A stretch of 64,000 bases of DNA from Escallonia rubra (GCA_033065855.1 JAVXUO010001578.1:1-64000); one strand, 5' to 3'. Shown: positions 10,678 to 22,364, counted from the first letter of the stretch. The notes: a model not told the origin generated them from the letters alone. Translations and numbers: made by a program.

Positions 10678-12641
10678 ATGTCTAATGAAGATGAAGAATG
10701 TGTTTTTGTGCCTAGCGTCGACGCTCAAGGTGTCAGCGTAGAACCTATTTTTGACCCCCTGTTTTTGGAAACTGGTGTTCCTCTGGTTCCCTTCCAAGAG
10801 CCGAGGGGAGTCCCTGCAAAAGAGGTTTTTGAGGGAGAGCGCACAATCTCCTAAACCTTTTGATGCGCATACCCATAGGAGCAAACTCAGCAGCTATGAC
10901 TTAAAACTTCTTCGGGAGCGTTGTGAAATTCCTCCCATGTTGAAACTTAGGCTTCTCGAAGAGGACGAAGCGGCTAACATGGCCACCATTGATGAAATTG
11001 GTGTTTATAGGGATATGTTTATCAACGGCTTTAGGGTTCCTCTCTATCCTTTTTTTATTAGAGTCTTGGACCTATATGGCCTTGCACCCGGCCAATTTTC
11101 CCCTCACGCGTGGCGGTTTATGAGTTTTTTCATATATCAATGTCATAAACTTTGTTTGAGGCCCAGAGTTAGGGTATTCAGATGGTTTTTCACCATATGC
11201 ACAATCACCAAACAAGTAGGTTGGTATTTCTTAAGTCGGCGCCCAAAAGCCGAAGTGAACTTATTTCCCCATCCGCCGTCATCCAACCATAACTGGAAGG
11301 AGAGGTTTCTGTTTGTTAAACTGCCTAAGTCTCAATGGAGGGAAGTTTGTAACGAGTGGCTAGCCGAGTGTGATACTAGATCATGTAATAAATTAAAGGA
11401 AAAAGATTTGTTGGAGACTGACCTCAAGCATATTGAGAAGCTTAAAGGAGCTGCGTCCTTAGAGTCCAGATATCCTCTGAGTAACGCTCAACTTCGTGAA
11501 TGCGGCATCATCTTTCCCCCTGAACCTCAAGATTTCGACGAGGAGGAAGAAGAGGGCGAGAACGACCTTGGTAAATGTTCTTTCCAGAGCCTGCACACTT
11601 AATCTTTTAATGGTGCCTTACTTTTGCTCTGTGTGCAGGAAATATGTCGTCCCGAGCACAAGGGGATCCTCCGCTGTTTAATCCCCAAGGGGTGTTGGGA
11701 GACATTATTCCCGATGAATTGGCCTCCATTCATGGCGTTGAAGAGGAGGAAATGCAAGACTTGGACTTTGACACGCTGGTTTCTGGGCCTCTAGCAAAGA
11801 AGATTCCATCGCAAGCGGAAGAGTTCGTTCTTGGCTTGTTTACGGTAGGCAAGTCTAAAGAAGCTCCGAGGAAAAGAAAAGTATCTGGCCGAGGAGGGAG
11901 TAGAGCTACGTCGTCTTCTGTTCGAGCTGACGTTCCTCATCGTCCTGCCTGGGGCATAACTGTTGAGGAGTCAGTCTTCAAGTCTCCTCGTACAACATGG
12001 GACTGGTCTCGTCACGCGATCATTCCTATGGATCGCAAGACATTATCTGTCTACGGTGTTGCTTATACAACGAATGGCATGGTCCAACTTATGTCGCAGG
12101 TTTGATTTCTTCTCTTTAATTTCTATGTCAAAAGCTCTAGTGTTTAACTTCTTTTGTTATGCAGGCTATGGCGCAGGTGCTGATTGGCGCGGAGAAGCTT
12201 AGTGCCGCAGACAAGGTCTTCGATGAGGAACAAAAGAAGGTAATGGTGGAGAATAACTGCCGTAGGGAGGCCGAGAAGAAAGTTGATGACCTGAGCAAGA
12301 AGGTAGAGCGACTGGAACTGGCTAATGCGGGGTTAACTGCTCGGATCGAACAATCATAGGCCGAGAAGTCGACAGTGGCACTTCAGGCGGTGCAGATGTT
12401 TAAGAAATCCAAGACTTTTACGGATCAATGCTTTCGTGATTCAAAAAGGGCTCTCGTGCATGGCTATAACGACTGCAAGACTGATATTCACAAAGACCAT
12501 CCTGAGTTTGATTTTAGCCTTTATGAGCATAAGTTTGCCCGTGAGATAGCTGCAGATGACGCTCTTCGGGCAGAAGAGGCTGAACGAAGGAAATGTGCAA
12601 GTTCACGTGCAATAGCTAGTGCGACCGATCAGGATGAATAG
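10678..12641 (+). pseudogene. Opposite-strand extra gene (aORF) of the Tat element, three exons
   Basis: Exon 1 is 10678-11570, exon 2 11639-12099, exon 3 12165-12641. The introns are only 68 and 65 bp, bounded by GT..AG, and both junctions keep the frame (DLG|NMSSRAQ and LMSQ|AMAQVL). Exon 1 text such as GLAPGQFSPHAWRFMSFF and RPKAEVNLFPHPPSSNHNWK fits the plant 'putative gypsy-type transposon' family (PF04195). Exon 3 is rich in heptad-like Glu/Lys/Leu and probably forms a coiled coil. The total would be about 610 residues of unknown function. Defects are a frameshift between the ATG at 10678 (MSNEDEECVFVPSVDAQGV) and the main frame before 10852, and an in-frame TAG at 12357-12359. It converges with pol. 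Confidence 0.8.
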
Positions 12642-12869
12642 TCTAGTTTCCTCTGTTCTAGACTTAATTTTAGGGGACTCTTCTTTTGTTGCCTTGATGT
12701 AGTTGACTCATTTTCTAATATATTCAAGGTCTTATCTACTTTTGCCAAATTCTCTTGTATTCATAGTAGAAGATAAGTACATCAATGGCAATATAAATCT
12801 GAAGAGAAAAAAAGTAAAAGCTAAGGATGTGCAAAGCCGTAAAACTTCGTAGCATAGTGGGCTATCTAA

Positions 12870-12937
12870 GCATGAGCAGGATCAAAAAATCAAGTATAGA
12901 TGAGATATGTATGGGCCCTTTTTGATCTTGCTCATGC
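12870..12937. terminator. Inverted repeat at the convergent 3' ends
   Basis: GCATGAGCAGGATCAAAAA (12870-12888) pairs with TTTTTGATCTTGCTCATGC (12919-12937), 18 of 19 positions, with a 30-base loop. The right arm contains the pol stop codon (TGA, 12932-12934 on the minus strand). A role in 3' end formation or insulation of the two convergent genes is inference. Confidence 0.5.
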
Positions 12938-15900
12938 GTAGTATCGCCGTAAATTGGTAGCATTCCACGTTCGTGGGATACTTTTTCCATTCAAATGCTC
13001 CAAGTGATATGAGCCAGGACCACCATACTTGGTCACACGCTCAGGGCGTTCCCGGTTAGGTGACAGCAGAGCGATGGCATCGCGAGGGGTCAAGGCTTCT
13101 ACTCGGCGAAGGACGAGGTCTCCAATGCGGAAAGCACGAGGGCGAATGCGTCGATTGTGATATCTGGCCACACGTTGCTGATATGCGGTGAGTCGCAGCT
13201 GTGCTTGATCCCTTTGTTCGTCTAAGAGGTCGAGATTGCAACGCAACGCTTCGTCGTTCGCGTTAGGTTCATAAGTGAGTAGACGAAGAGAGGGTAGACC
13301 AATCTCAACCGGGATTAGTGCTTCCGTGCCAAAGGCCAAGTTGAAGGGAGTTTCGCCTGTTGGGTTCCTTGTTGTTGTTCGGTAAGCCCAAAGGATCTTA
13401 TGGAGTTCGTCAACCCAAAGTCCTTTCGCACCATCGAGCTTCTTCTTTAGACCTTAGAGGAGGGTACAATTTGTTACCTCCGTCTGGCCGTTTGTCTGTG
13501 GGTGAGCCACATAAGTGAAACGTTGCTCGATTGATAAATTAGCGCAAAACGCACGAAAGGTGTGGTTGTCGAATTGTTTTCCATTGTCGGTGATGAGCAC
13601 ACGAGGGATTCCAAAACGACAGACAACCGAGCGCCATAAGAAGTCTTCATACTTCTGCTTTGTGATGGAGGATAGGGCTTCGGCTTCGACCCATTTAGTG
13701 AAATAATCAATAGCAACGATTACAAATTTCCGTTGGGCTGAAGCCAGGGGAAAAGGTCCCAATATATCCATGCCCCACATGGCGAAGGGAATAGGATTAT
13801 TCAAAGTAGTCAATGCGGTAGGAGCAAGCTTTGGCACAAGTGAGAACCGTTGACAAGCATCACATTTTTTCGTGTGCTCCAGTGCGTCTTGCTGCATTGT
13901 CGGCCAGTAATAGCCTTGACGAAGGATTTTGTGTGCTAGGGCTTTCCCTCCTAAGTGTTGACCACATATTCCCTCATGCACCTCGCGCAGAGCGTAAGTG
14001 GCTTCTGTAGGGGTAAGGCAGCGCAGGTAGGGGAGCGTAAAAGATCTTTTGTACAGCACGTCATCAACAATCGTGTAGCGGGCTGCGCGCGAAATGATCC
14101 CTCGAGCTTGCTTTCGATCGGTTGGCAGGATGCCATTCTCAAGATAGGACTTAATTGGGTCCATCCATGATGGTTCGTGCTTGGCTTGCATGACGTCACG
14201 ATCATTAATACTTGGTGCGTGGAGGAGTTCCAAGTGAACGGTTCGGCTAAGCCCAGACTGGTCAAGGGACGCTAAACGTGAAAGTGCGTCAGCTGATGCA
14301 TTGTCTTCTCGGCTGACTTGAGTGATGTTAAAATACGCAAAAGTCTCTGCAAGCCTTTTGGCTTTCTGGAGGTATTCAGCCATATTTGCGCCTCGTGCTT
14401 CATACTCTCTAGAAAGCTGCTTGACGACCAGCTGCGAATCGCTATGGGCATGAAGCGCTTCTGCTCGCATAGCCTTTGCAAGGTGCATCCTCGCAATAAG
14501 AGCCTCGTATTCGGCTTCATTGTTTGAAGCGGGAAAGTCGAATCGTAAGGCATATTCAACGACGAGGTTTTCAGGACCACGAAGGATTAAACCAGCTCCA
14601 CTTCCGTTTGTATTAGAAGAACCATCCACAAGGAGGGTCCAGGTGAAAGGCCTCTCCTGCTGGGGTAGCTGCTCCTCGTCTTCGATGGACATAGTACACT
14701 CAACAATGAAGTCGGCGAGGGCTTGACCTTTGATAGAAGGTCGTGGCTTCTAGTGGATGTCGAACTCCCCGAGTTCAATGGACCACGAGACCAGTCGTCC
14801 TGAGACATCAGGCTTGTGGAGCATTCGTCGTAAAGGCTTGTCTGTGAGCATTGTTATGGAGTGAGACTGAAAGTATGGTCGAAGCTTGCGAGCTGCGATC
14901 AAGAGAGCGAAAGCCAGTTTTTCTGCATCTGGATAACGCAACTCAGCACCTTGTAGTACTTTGCTCACATAGTATATAGGGAGCTGCTTACTGTTCTGGT
15001 TACGGACAAGCACCGCACTTACAGCCGACTCTGCTTTGGCCAAATACAAGAAGAGCTCTTCTCCAGCAAGTGGTTTGGATAGGAGCGGGGGCGCCGTCAG
15101 ATACTCTTTCAAGGCTTCGAAGGAATTTTGGCACTCGGCGGTCCACTCGAAGTTTTTAATGTTCTTCAAAGCTTTGAAGAAAGGTAAACATCTCTCAGCA
15201 GACTTAGAGAGAAATCTGCCAAGTGCCGCTATACGTCCAGTTAGTATCTGCACCTCATCCACTCTCTTCGGAGCGGCCATGTCTTGTATAGCCTTGATCT
15301 TTTCATGATTGGCCTCTATCCCTCTGTATGAGACCATGAAGCCTACCCACTTGCCTGCAGAGACCCCGCAGACACACTTGGCCGGATTGAGCCGCATCTT
15401 GTACTTGCGCAAGAGATTAAAACATTCCTCAAGGTTGGCAATGTGATCAGCTGCACGATGGCTTTTGACGAGCATGTCGTCGACATAAACTTCCATGGTT
15501 TTACCTAGCAAAGGCTAAAAGATCTTATCAACAAGCCGTTGGTAGGTGGCACCTGCGTTCTTCAAGCCAAAAGGCATGACATTGTAACAAAAGAGACCTT
15601 CGTTGGTAATGAAGGCCATTTTTTCCACATCGTCGTCGTGCATGCGAATCTGATTATAACCGGAGAAGGCATCCATGAAGTTAAGCAACTCATGCCCCGA
15701 AGTTGCATCTATCAGAGTGTCGATACGAGGTAGAGGGTAGCTGTCTTTGGGGCAAGCCTTGTTCAAATCAGTGTAGTCAATGCATATTCTCCACTTGTTC
15801 GTCCCAGCCTTTGGAACCATGACTACATTAGCCACCCATGCCGGATAGTCGATTTCAGCAATGAACTTGTCGACCTCTTTCTTGATGATCGCTTGCCTTT

Positions 15901-16318
15901 CCGGTGCGAAGGATCACTTTTTCTATTTCACCGGTTTACAGCGTGGATCAACTGAGAGGCGATGGGTCATTACGGATGGATCTATTCCTGGCATATCTGC
16001 GGCGCTCCATGCGAAGACATCCATATTTGAGTGAAGGAATGATACCAGTTGATCACGAAGAGCTGGCTCCAGCGTGGAACCTATCTTTAACTGGTGACTC
16101 TCGTCTGCTCCTAGTGTTATGGAGACAAGTTCTTCCACCGGCTCAGCTCGCCTGAAAGTATGTTCATCTCGCTGGTCTTCAATGGCGAGCGCCTCTTCTG
16201 CTTTGCACGAAGCCATGTAACACTTGCGTGCTATAGCTCGATCTCCCTTTGCTACCGCTATTCCGTTAGGAGTTGGGAATTTCATACACAGGTGGAACGT
16301 CGAGGCTATAACTTGCAA
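12932..16318 (-). pseudogene. Tat-lineage pol (RT, RNase H, second RNase H, integrase)
   Basis: One reading frame carries, in order: the linker with VFAWSAADMPGID; reverse transcriptase with WRICIDYTDLNKACPKD and catalytic YVDDM (about 15480); a first RNase H; a second, archaeal-type RNase H starting WTLLVDGSSNTNGSGAG (about 14640), typical of Tat; an integrase HHCC finger (HEGICGQH..CDACQRF); an integrase core with Asp in GMDILGPF, Asp in ITDNGKQF and Glu in HPQTNGQTE; and the C-terminal end RRYYA. Stops fall at 15923, 15914, 15515, 14750 and 13454 (lowest coordinate of each codon). Apart from these the catalytic residues are intact. Confidence 0.92.
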
Positions 16319-16319
16319 T

Positions 16320-16625
16320 TTGTTGAGGCCCGCTCGCTCACCCTAGTATCCCATTATAGGCTGACTTGATCTTGACGACCAGGAAGTCGATTGATTGCGT
16401 AGTTTGAAGCGGGTATGATCCGGCGAGTACAGTGAGGGGGATTACTCCTTCCACTGGCGCGGATGCTCCCGTAAAGCCATACAGTGGCGAGGAGACCGGA
16501 CGGATTCGTTCTCTCGATATCTTCATTTGGGAGAATGCTTCCTCAAAGAGAATGTCCGCGGAGCTTCATGTGTCCACTAAGATGCGTTTGATGACATACA
16601 CATCTATTTGGAGGGAGATAACCAG
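16320..16625 (-). pseudogene. Tat-lineage protease segment
   Basis: The active-site motif reads LVDT-stop-SSADILF. The Gly codon of the usual DTG is TGA at 16566-16568. The downstream part (SPLYGFTGASAPVEGVI and YNGILG) is the usual Tat protease end. A frameshift between 16338 and 16320 moves the reading into the pol frame. Confidence 0.85.
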
Positions 16626-18440
16626 AGCGTCATCATGCGGTGTAATGACTTTTTCGAGATCTGTATCATCGAAACTTATAGTGGCGGGGGCCTTTGGGCG
16701 CTTGGCTGGTCCCTGCGTCAAATTGACTTGCCGTGCGTAAGTCTTTCGAGCTGATCTTGAGGTTCCCCCAGCGTTTAGGCCTTCAGATATTGTGTTTATC
16801 ACCGGGGGTTCCTTAGGGGCCGAATGGTCATGCCTTCTTTGACCCCCTCCCCGCTTATCTCCCTGGCGCTCATTTGTCTTGAAAAATTGTTTGAGGTGCC
16901 CTCTTGCAATAAGATTCTCGATCTCTCGCCGAAGAACTTTACATTCTTCAGTCGTGTGACCATGATCTTTATGGAAATGGCAATAGAGCTGGGCGTCTCT
17001 TCTATCGGTGGGCATTCTCATTGGCTTGGGCCACTTTAGGATATCTTGGCCTTTGATCTGATTGAGGATATATCCCCGAGATGTTGTAAGAGGGGTGAAG
17101 TGCTTAGAGAGGGTCGTCCGTGAACGTTTGGGTTCTTTGGGTATCTTCCCCTCTGGGCGATCACGCCTCTTCTGACCAGAAATTCCTTCATCTTGGGTAC
17201 TGGTCATGGAATCCTCTTCAGCCCGGAGATATTTCTCTACTTGATCGAGTAGGTCAGTCATATGCTTTGGGGGCCTTTTATTCAGTGAGAAACGCAATGG
17301 TGTCCCCGGACGCAGACCTCTTGCCATTGCCGCAAAAGTCACTCATGAATCCAAATTGTCAATGAGTAGCTTCTCAGTGTTGAAGCGGGCGTAGTAGGAT
17401 TTCAAGGATTCCTTAGGTCCTTGCACGATACGGAAAAGGGCCGAAGTGTTTTTCCTTTGTATTCGACTTGTTAAGAAATTGTTGCGGAAGGACTCCGCCA
17501 ACTGGGCCCAGCAAGAGATAGAGCGGGGTGCGAGGTATTGAAATCATACGTGTGCAGCTCCTTTCAGGGTCACCGGGAACACTTGGCACATGATTTGGTC
17601 AGGGACTAAGTGTAGATTCATACCAGAAGTGAAACGAGCTAAGTGCTCCATTGGGTCTCTGGTGCCATCGTATGATTCACAGGGAGGCATTTTGAAGTTC
17701 TGCGGCGTAGGAAAGTGATCAACCTCTTCTGTGAATGGTCGCCCAACGATGACTGGGGCACTGGTGTATCGTTCGGCACGATGTTCGCCAGGGTTATGAT
17801 AAGAGTTCTTCCTGGTAGAATGAGCTTCATAAGAACTTTCTTCTTGTCTCCTGGACCTCGGGTTGCGCCGCTCATCGTCGGATTGCCCATCTTCCACTTG
17901 TATTCGTTCCGGAGTCTTTGAGGTTCCTGGTTCCTCCTGAAAATTTAATCGATGTTTAACTGGCTGCCTCCGCGTACCAGTCACATGTTGCTCGTTTGGA
18001 GGTTAGAGAGGTTCTGGTTGCGGAGGCGAGCTGTCCACAGCTGTTTGTAATCGTTCGATGGACTGTTGCATAGTCCGAAGAACGGCCATTAAGTCAGCTT
18101 GAGCACTCATGATTGGTAACGTTGTGGTAGGTGCGGACGTGCTGACCGTTTGGAGCAGGGGAAGGACAGTGTTTATGGAGGGAGGAACGATTGTCACAGC
18201 GGGTGGAACTACCGTTGCGGGTATTGATGCTGTTGCGACGGCTTCTGACATTACGACAGGAATTACAGGTACTGCAACAACAGTGTTTCGTGCTACGGTA
18301 GTAGTTGTCACAACCTTTTTGCCGCGACTGGAGGACGGAGATGCGGCTCCCCCACGAAGTGGATCACGGATTGGTGGCAAGGGCGAAATTGGTGGAGTTG
18401 CCCCAATTTGCTGAACTGGAGGTGTGGGGTTTTGAGACAT
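16626..18440 (-). pseudogene. Tat-lineage Gag
   Basis: Starts MSQNPTPPVQQIGATPPISP at 18440, 41 bp inside the 5' LTR. It has a Pro/Thr-rich N-terminus, a capsid-like region (RDPMEHLARFTSGMNLHLVP), and a zinc-knuckle-like CHFHKDHGHTTEEC about 16960. In-frame stops lie at 18003 (TAA), 17544 (TGA where Trp is expected) and 17343 (TGA). The frame then continues into protease, so Gag and Pro share a frame. Confidence 0.9.
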
Positions 18441-18459
18441 AATCTATTCACGAATGTCG

Positions 18460-18477
18460 GTCCCACGGATGATGCCA
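18460..18477 (-). other. Primer-binding site of the Tat element
   Basis: On the minus strand TGGCATCATCCGTGGGAC begins three bases after the 5' LTR. It resembles the TGGCGCCGTCTGTGGGA-type site of Tat elements. The tRNA cannot be named with certainty from this degenerate copy. Confidence 0.6.
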
Positions 18478-18480
18478 AAA

Positions 18481-18880
18481 TGTTGTGGAGAGAATTCAGG
18501 ACGCGCTTCGTAAATAGACCTGCACAGCAAAACCAACACCGGTGACTCGCCGGAAGGATTTCCGGCGGGAAATCTCCGATGATTAAGTCAGAATATGTTT
18601 GAGACTTGATAAAGTGTAAGTTTTAACTCTCTTACCTTTTTGACATATTCTTCCCCACTCCTTTTATAGTGTTCCCAGCTTAGTGGGGAGTTATTTCTGT
18701 TTAATTATGGGGTTATCAGATTAATGGGGGGTTACTCCTCATTAGTATCTGGTTAATACCCCCGAGTTATTCCCTGAGTAACTCATCTTTACTCACTTCC
18801 ATATTAATGGTGTGGCGGTTTCGATGTGTCTGAATGAGGACACGTGTTCATCTTATAGGTGGTGTTTTTCCTCTACATCA
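18481..18880 (-). repeat. 5' LTR of the Tat element (400 bp)
   Basis: Pairs with 8820-9222. On the minus strand a TATA box, CACTATAAAAGG, lies at about 18660-18671 and would start the genomic transcript. A G-box-like GACACGTGT occurs upstream of it. Confidence 0.95.
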
Positions 18881-18885
18881 TAATG

Positions 18886-19675
18886 GATTCAAAGAAGGCA
18901 TAAAAAAATAAAAGAAAGGGCATGTACGGCCAACGATGATGGAATGGGATTAACATGAGAAAGAAGGCCAACTGAAGAATTCAAGCACCCACATGGCACG
19001 CACAACGAAGCCTGAAAGTCTGGGAATTTTTTTTTTGTTTTTTTTTTAAGTAAGTCTGTACATCAAAAACCTCCAATGTACTCACAAGACAAGTCAGCAA
19101 CTATTGGGTGAATTAATTCAATTCTTGTTAAGAGTAATGATCGGTAGCATGATGAATAGTGGTTCTAAATTGAGGATGGTGGTCTACAATAGAGGCGGCA
19201 CAGTCATGTGAACAAACAGAAACATTGGGCTGAATTTAAAGAAGACAAAAGTAGATTTTTTTTTTTTTTTACGTTCAAGCCGGGTGGTTTCTAACATTCT
19301 AACTATTGTTCACGTGAACACTCAAACAATAGCAAAAAACGGCTACTTCTTCTAATTGACCAAATAACAATCAAAAGAAAACTGACTCAGGCTTGCATAA
19401 GAACCGAAGCAAAACTTACACGCAGACCTGAATTTTTCTGTTTGATTAACATAAAAAAGAGGACAACATAAACAGTAACGCACCCATGCGTTAAGGTCTT
19501 AAAACAAAGGAATTTAACTCAAACGAAATCTGTCGACTCCGATCACAAATTAGGATCAAACAAAAAGCAAAGCCCTTGCAAACATCGGATTAATTGGTCC
19601 ACCGCTGATTTAGAGTTCAAATAGTAAACCCTTACCTCTAATTGCACGATTAAACTTAAAATGTTGATCTTCTCA
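18886..19675 (-). other. Solo LTR segment right of the Tat element
   Basis: Non-coding LTR sequence with two T-tracts (near 19027-19047 and 19257-19270). No ORF or domain is seen. Confidence 0.5.
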
Positions 19676-19684
19676 ATCCAAATT

Positions 19685-20981
19685 GGGATAATACCATTTT
19701 ACTCTCCTGAACTATCCCCGTTTTGTTATTTTGGTCCCTGCATTTTAAAATTCGTTAAATCAGTCCCTGTACTTTGTGCCGTCATCAATTTAGTCCCTCC
19801 CGTTAGCATTTCTGTTAAAATTCGGAGGTATTGTAGTCAAATAATGAAAAATATGGGATAATACCATTTTAGTCCCCTGAACTATCCCCGCTTTTTTTTT
19901 TTTTTTCCTGTACTTTAAAGTTCGTTAAATCAGTCCCTGTACTTTGCATCGTCATTAATTTAGTCCCTCCGTTAGCATTTCTGTTATAAATTTAGGGATA
20001 TTTCTGTCAAGCCCTAACCTTATAGTCCTCAACCTCTCCCCCTTACCTTTCTCTCTCTTCTCCCTTCCCCATCTTCCTTTCCTCCCTCTCTTCTCCATCC
20101 TAGCAGCCACCACCAAAATCATGAACTCCAAATTTCATCCCTTTAAAACTAAACCCATCAATCATCTTCCACTACAATTACATATGACTCACCACATGGA
20201 ACATCCCTTACCTGATTTAACATACCCTTCCTCCTCCCTCTCAACACCAACACCCCAATTACAGCAAAGGAAACTAGGAAGCCCACCCAATTCCTTCCAT
20301 TCTCAGATCTGCAACGAAAAATGACAAGAATCTGTAAAGGAAACCCAGGAAGGTCACCCATCTCTATGGAGGGCTTATGCATTCCACCAATTGCTAGAGA
20401 AAAGGCGAAAGCGGTGATGGTTGATTTACGGTGGTCGCAGCAGATGTGGGGGAAGAAGAATGGGGGAGAGTGGGGGGTTAATGGCAGGTATGATGAACAG
20501 GTCTTCTTGTGGTTGAGAATGGTGGTGATCGAACGGCTGGTGGTGATGGTTGATTTATGGTGGTGGTAGCAATGGTGGAAAGGCGGCGGGGGGAGGGGGG
20601 TGGTGTGGGTTGGGGGAAGGCAGAAAGGGAAGAGATATGAAATAGTTTTTCATTATTTGACTAAAATACCCCCGAGTTTTAACAGAAGTGCTAACGGAGG
20701 GACTAAATTAATGACGATGCAAAGTACAGGGACTGATTTAACGAACTTTAAAGTACATGGACCAAAATAAAAAAGCGGGGATAGTTCAGGGGACTAAAAT
20801 GGTATTATCCCATATTTTTTCATTATTTGACTAAAATACCCCCGAGTTTTAACAGTAATGTTAACGGTGGGTCTAAATTGACAACGGCACAAAGTACAGG
20901 GACTGATTTAACGAATTTTAAAGTTCAGGGACCAAAATAACAAAACGGGGACAGTTCAGGGGAGTAAAATGGTATTATCCC
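19685..20981. mobile_element. Non-autonomous MULE with doubled inverted repeats
   Basis: Starts GGGATAATACCATTTTA and ends with its inverse, flanked by a perfect 9-bp target duplication ATCCAAATT (19676-19684, 20982-20990). The 9-bp duplication and long inverted repeats indicate Mutator-like. Each end has two tandem copies of the about 170-bp repeat (19685-19854 and 19855-20025; 20640-20811 and 20812-20981). The inner region, 20030-20640, is pyrimidine-rich then purine-rich and has no recognisable gene. Confidence 0.88.
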
Positions 20982-20990
20982 ATCCAAATT

Positions 20991-21318
20991 TATCAAAAGC
21001 TCTAAAAATTAACATACCCAAAGATTTCAATTAGGTTCTAACAACAAAGAAATTTTTTAGGATTCCTATTACGAATCTCAATTCAATAATCGAATTAAAT
21101 TCCTACCTCAAAGTAATTTGCAAATCTCAAGAAGAGTCTTCCTAGGAATTCTTTGGAGACTCTTCTGATTTTTGGTGTGCTCTTAGGTTCCTAGAGAATA
21201 TATATTAGGTAAAGTGTCAATAATCGAAAAGAAATATGCTTATATTCCTAAACTAATAAAAATTACAGAATACCCATTATGTCCCAAAACTCTCCATTTT
21301 TTTATCTTTTATCTTTTA

Positions 21319-21385
<67 letters not shown>

Positions 21386-21408
21386 ATTTAAATATGCGGG
21401 GTCTAACA
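20991..21408 (-). repeat. LTR end with TA microsatellite
   Basis: The 5' end (minus strand) of the reversed solo LTR. It contains about 31 TA dinucleotides at 21319-21382. The LTR ends TCTAACA at 21408. Confidence 0.65.
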
Positions 21409-21993
21409 GAGATAATTATGAAGTTTGACATAAAAAGATGAAATTCATGCTGAACGAACAAGAGCTCGAGGAGCACTTGACCAAAGAGATGGTTGCGCCC
21501 ACTGAGGGGGAATTCCTAAGAGACCACACTGCCTACCAGAAATGGCATGAGAAAGATCGTAGTGCGCGCTACACCTTGTTGAGCAGCTTGCGAAATGATT
21601 TCATCGAGTAGTTTAATGAACTTCCAACTTGCAAAGCCTTATGTGATCAACTCAAGTTCTCTTTTGGGGAAACTTTAACTACGCGGCTTAGTAGTTTTAT
21701 GATTAAATTTGAGGAATACATAAAAGAACCTAAGTATACCATGAATGAACATCTAAGGGTAAAGTCCAACATGATTAGTAAGCTAAGGGATGCTGGCCAC
21801 GCGCTCACAGATGAGCTGCAAGTTGGCCACGCGCTCACAGATGAGCTGCAAGTCAAGGCTATCGTTGGTCCCTTCCTACCTTATGGGTCAATATGAAACA
21901 TATATTGACTCATAGTGAAAACATCAAGAACTTTTCAGATGTTTCACAGTATTTCATCCTTAAGGCTGAGACTTGAGATGCTGACAAGACCCT
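21409..21993 (+). pseudogene. Copia copy B, segment 2 (Gag)
   Basis: Continues the Gag reading broken at 7752. It matches copy A 1170-1717 (for example TKEMVAPTEGEFLRDHTAYQ). It contains a 30-bp direct duplication (GCCACGCGCTCACAGATGAG twice, about 21793 and 21823) and several stops. It is cut at 21993 by another LTR. Confidence 0.8.
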
Positions 21994-22364
21994 TGTAACG
22001 CCCTGAACCTAGGGTTGAGTTGTTCCCATTAATTAGCTTTTCACTTTAGTAGCAATTTTTCTAAGCGATTATTTTACGACATTTAGCGGCAATATTTTAT
22101 TATTATTATAAGTTACGATGATGAAAATGGTTGTGTGGTGAATTATAGCAATATGTTTATTCCTTGAGAAATGTAAAATGTACAACGCAACAATTTATTT
22201 CTTAGAGTCCTTAGCGTCGATTAGCGTGAGTGTGAGCAATGTTATTAAAATAAATAAATAATTTTCTAGTGACCATTAGTTGCATATAAGAATTGGGTGC
22301 AACCGAGAAACAAATGATAGTGAGCGGGTGGCTGTAAAGTTTATAACTACATTTGATTATTATG

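Larger units (their letters stand above)
8820..18880 (-). mobile_element. Complete Ty3/gypsy Tat-lineage retrotransposon
   Basis: A 10.06-kb element bounded by TG..CA LTRs of 400 and 403 bp and by a perfect 5-bp target duplication, TAATG (8815-8819 and 18881-18885). Gag, protease, reverse transcriptase, RNase H, a second RNase H and integrase run on the minus strand. The extra RNase H between RT/RNase H and integrase marks the Tat (Ogre/Retand) lineage. A long 3' region holds an opposite-strand gene and a tandem hairpin repeat, as in other Tat elements with extra ORFs. Coding parts carry about nine nonsense codons and one frameshift, so the copy cannot make its own proteins. It sits inside a reversed solo LTR. 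Confidence 0.93.
7753..21408 (-). mobile_element. Reversed Tekay-like solo LTR, split by nested elements
   Basis: Read on the minus strand it starts TGTTAGACCCCGC (21408) and ends GGGGCGTTACA (7753), with near-matching flanks TAGAT/GAGAT in copia Gag. No PBS or internal region remains, so it is a solo LTR. Removing the Tat element (8820-18880) and the MULE (19685-20981) with their target duplications leaves about 2.28 kb, almost the length of the LTR at 4077-6362. The minus-strand 3' portion (TCTGTGATATTTTTGAGG followed by CGCTCCGAAAATTCGGGGCG) fits the 3' end of a Tekay-type LTR. A long TA microsatellite lies near its 5' end. Confidence 0.65.

Noticed and set aside
13056-14808. Several other-frame ORFs across pol (13056, 13474, 13951, 14272, 14587)
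   Set aside because: They are shadows of the Tat pol frame, which has the conserved motifs.
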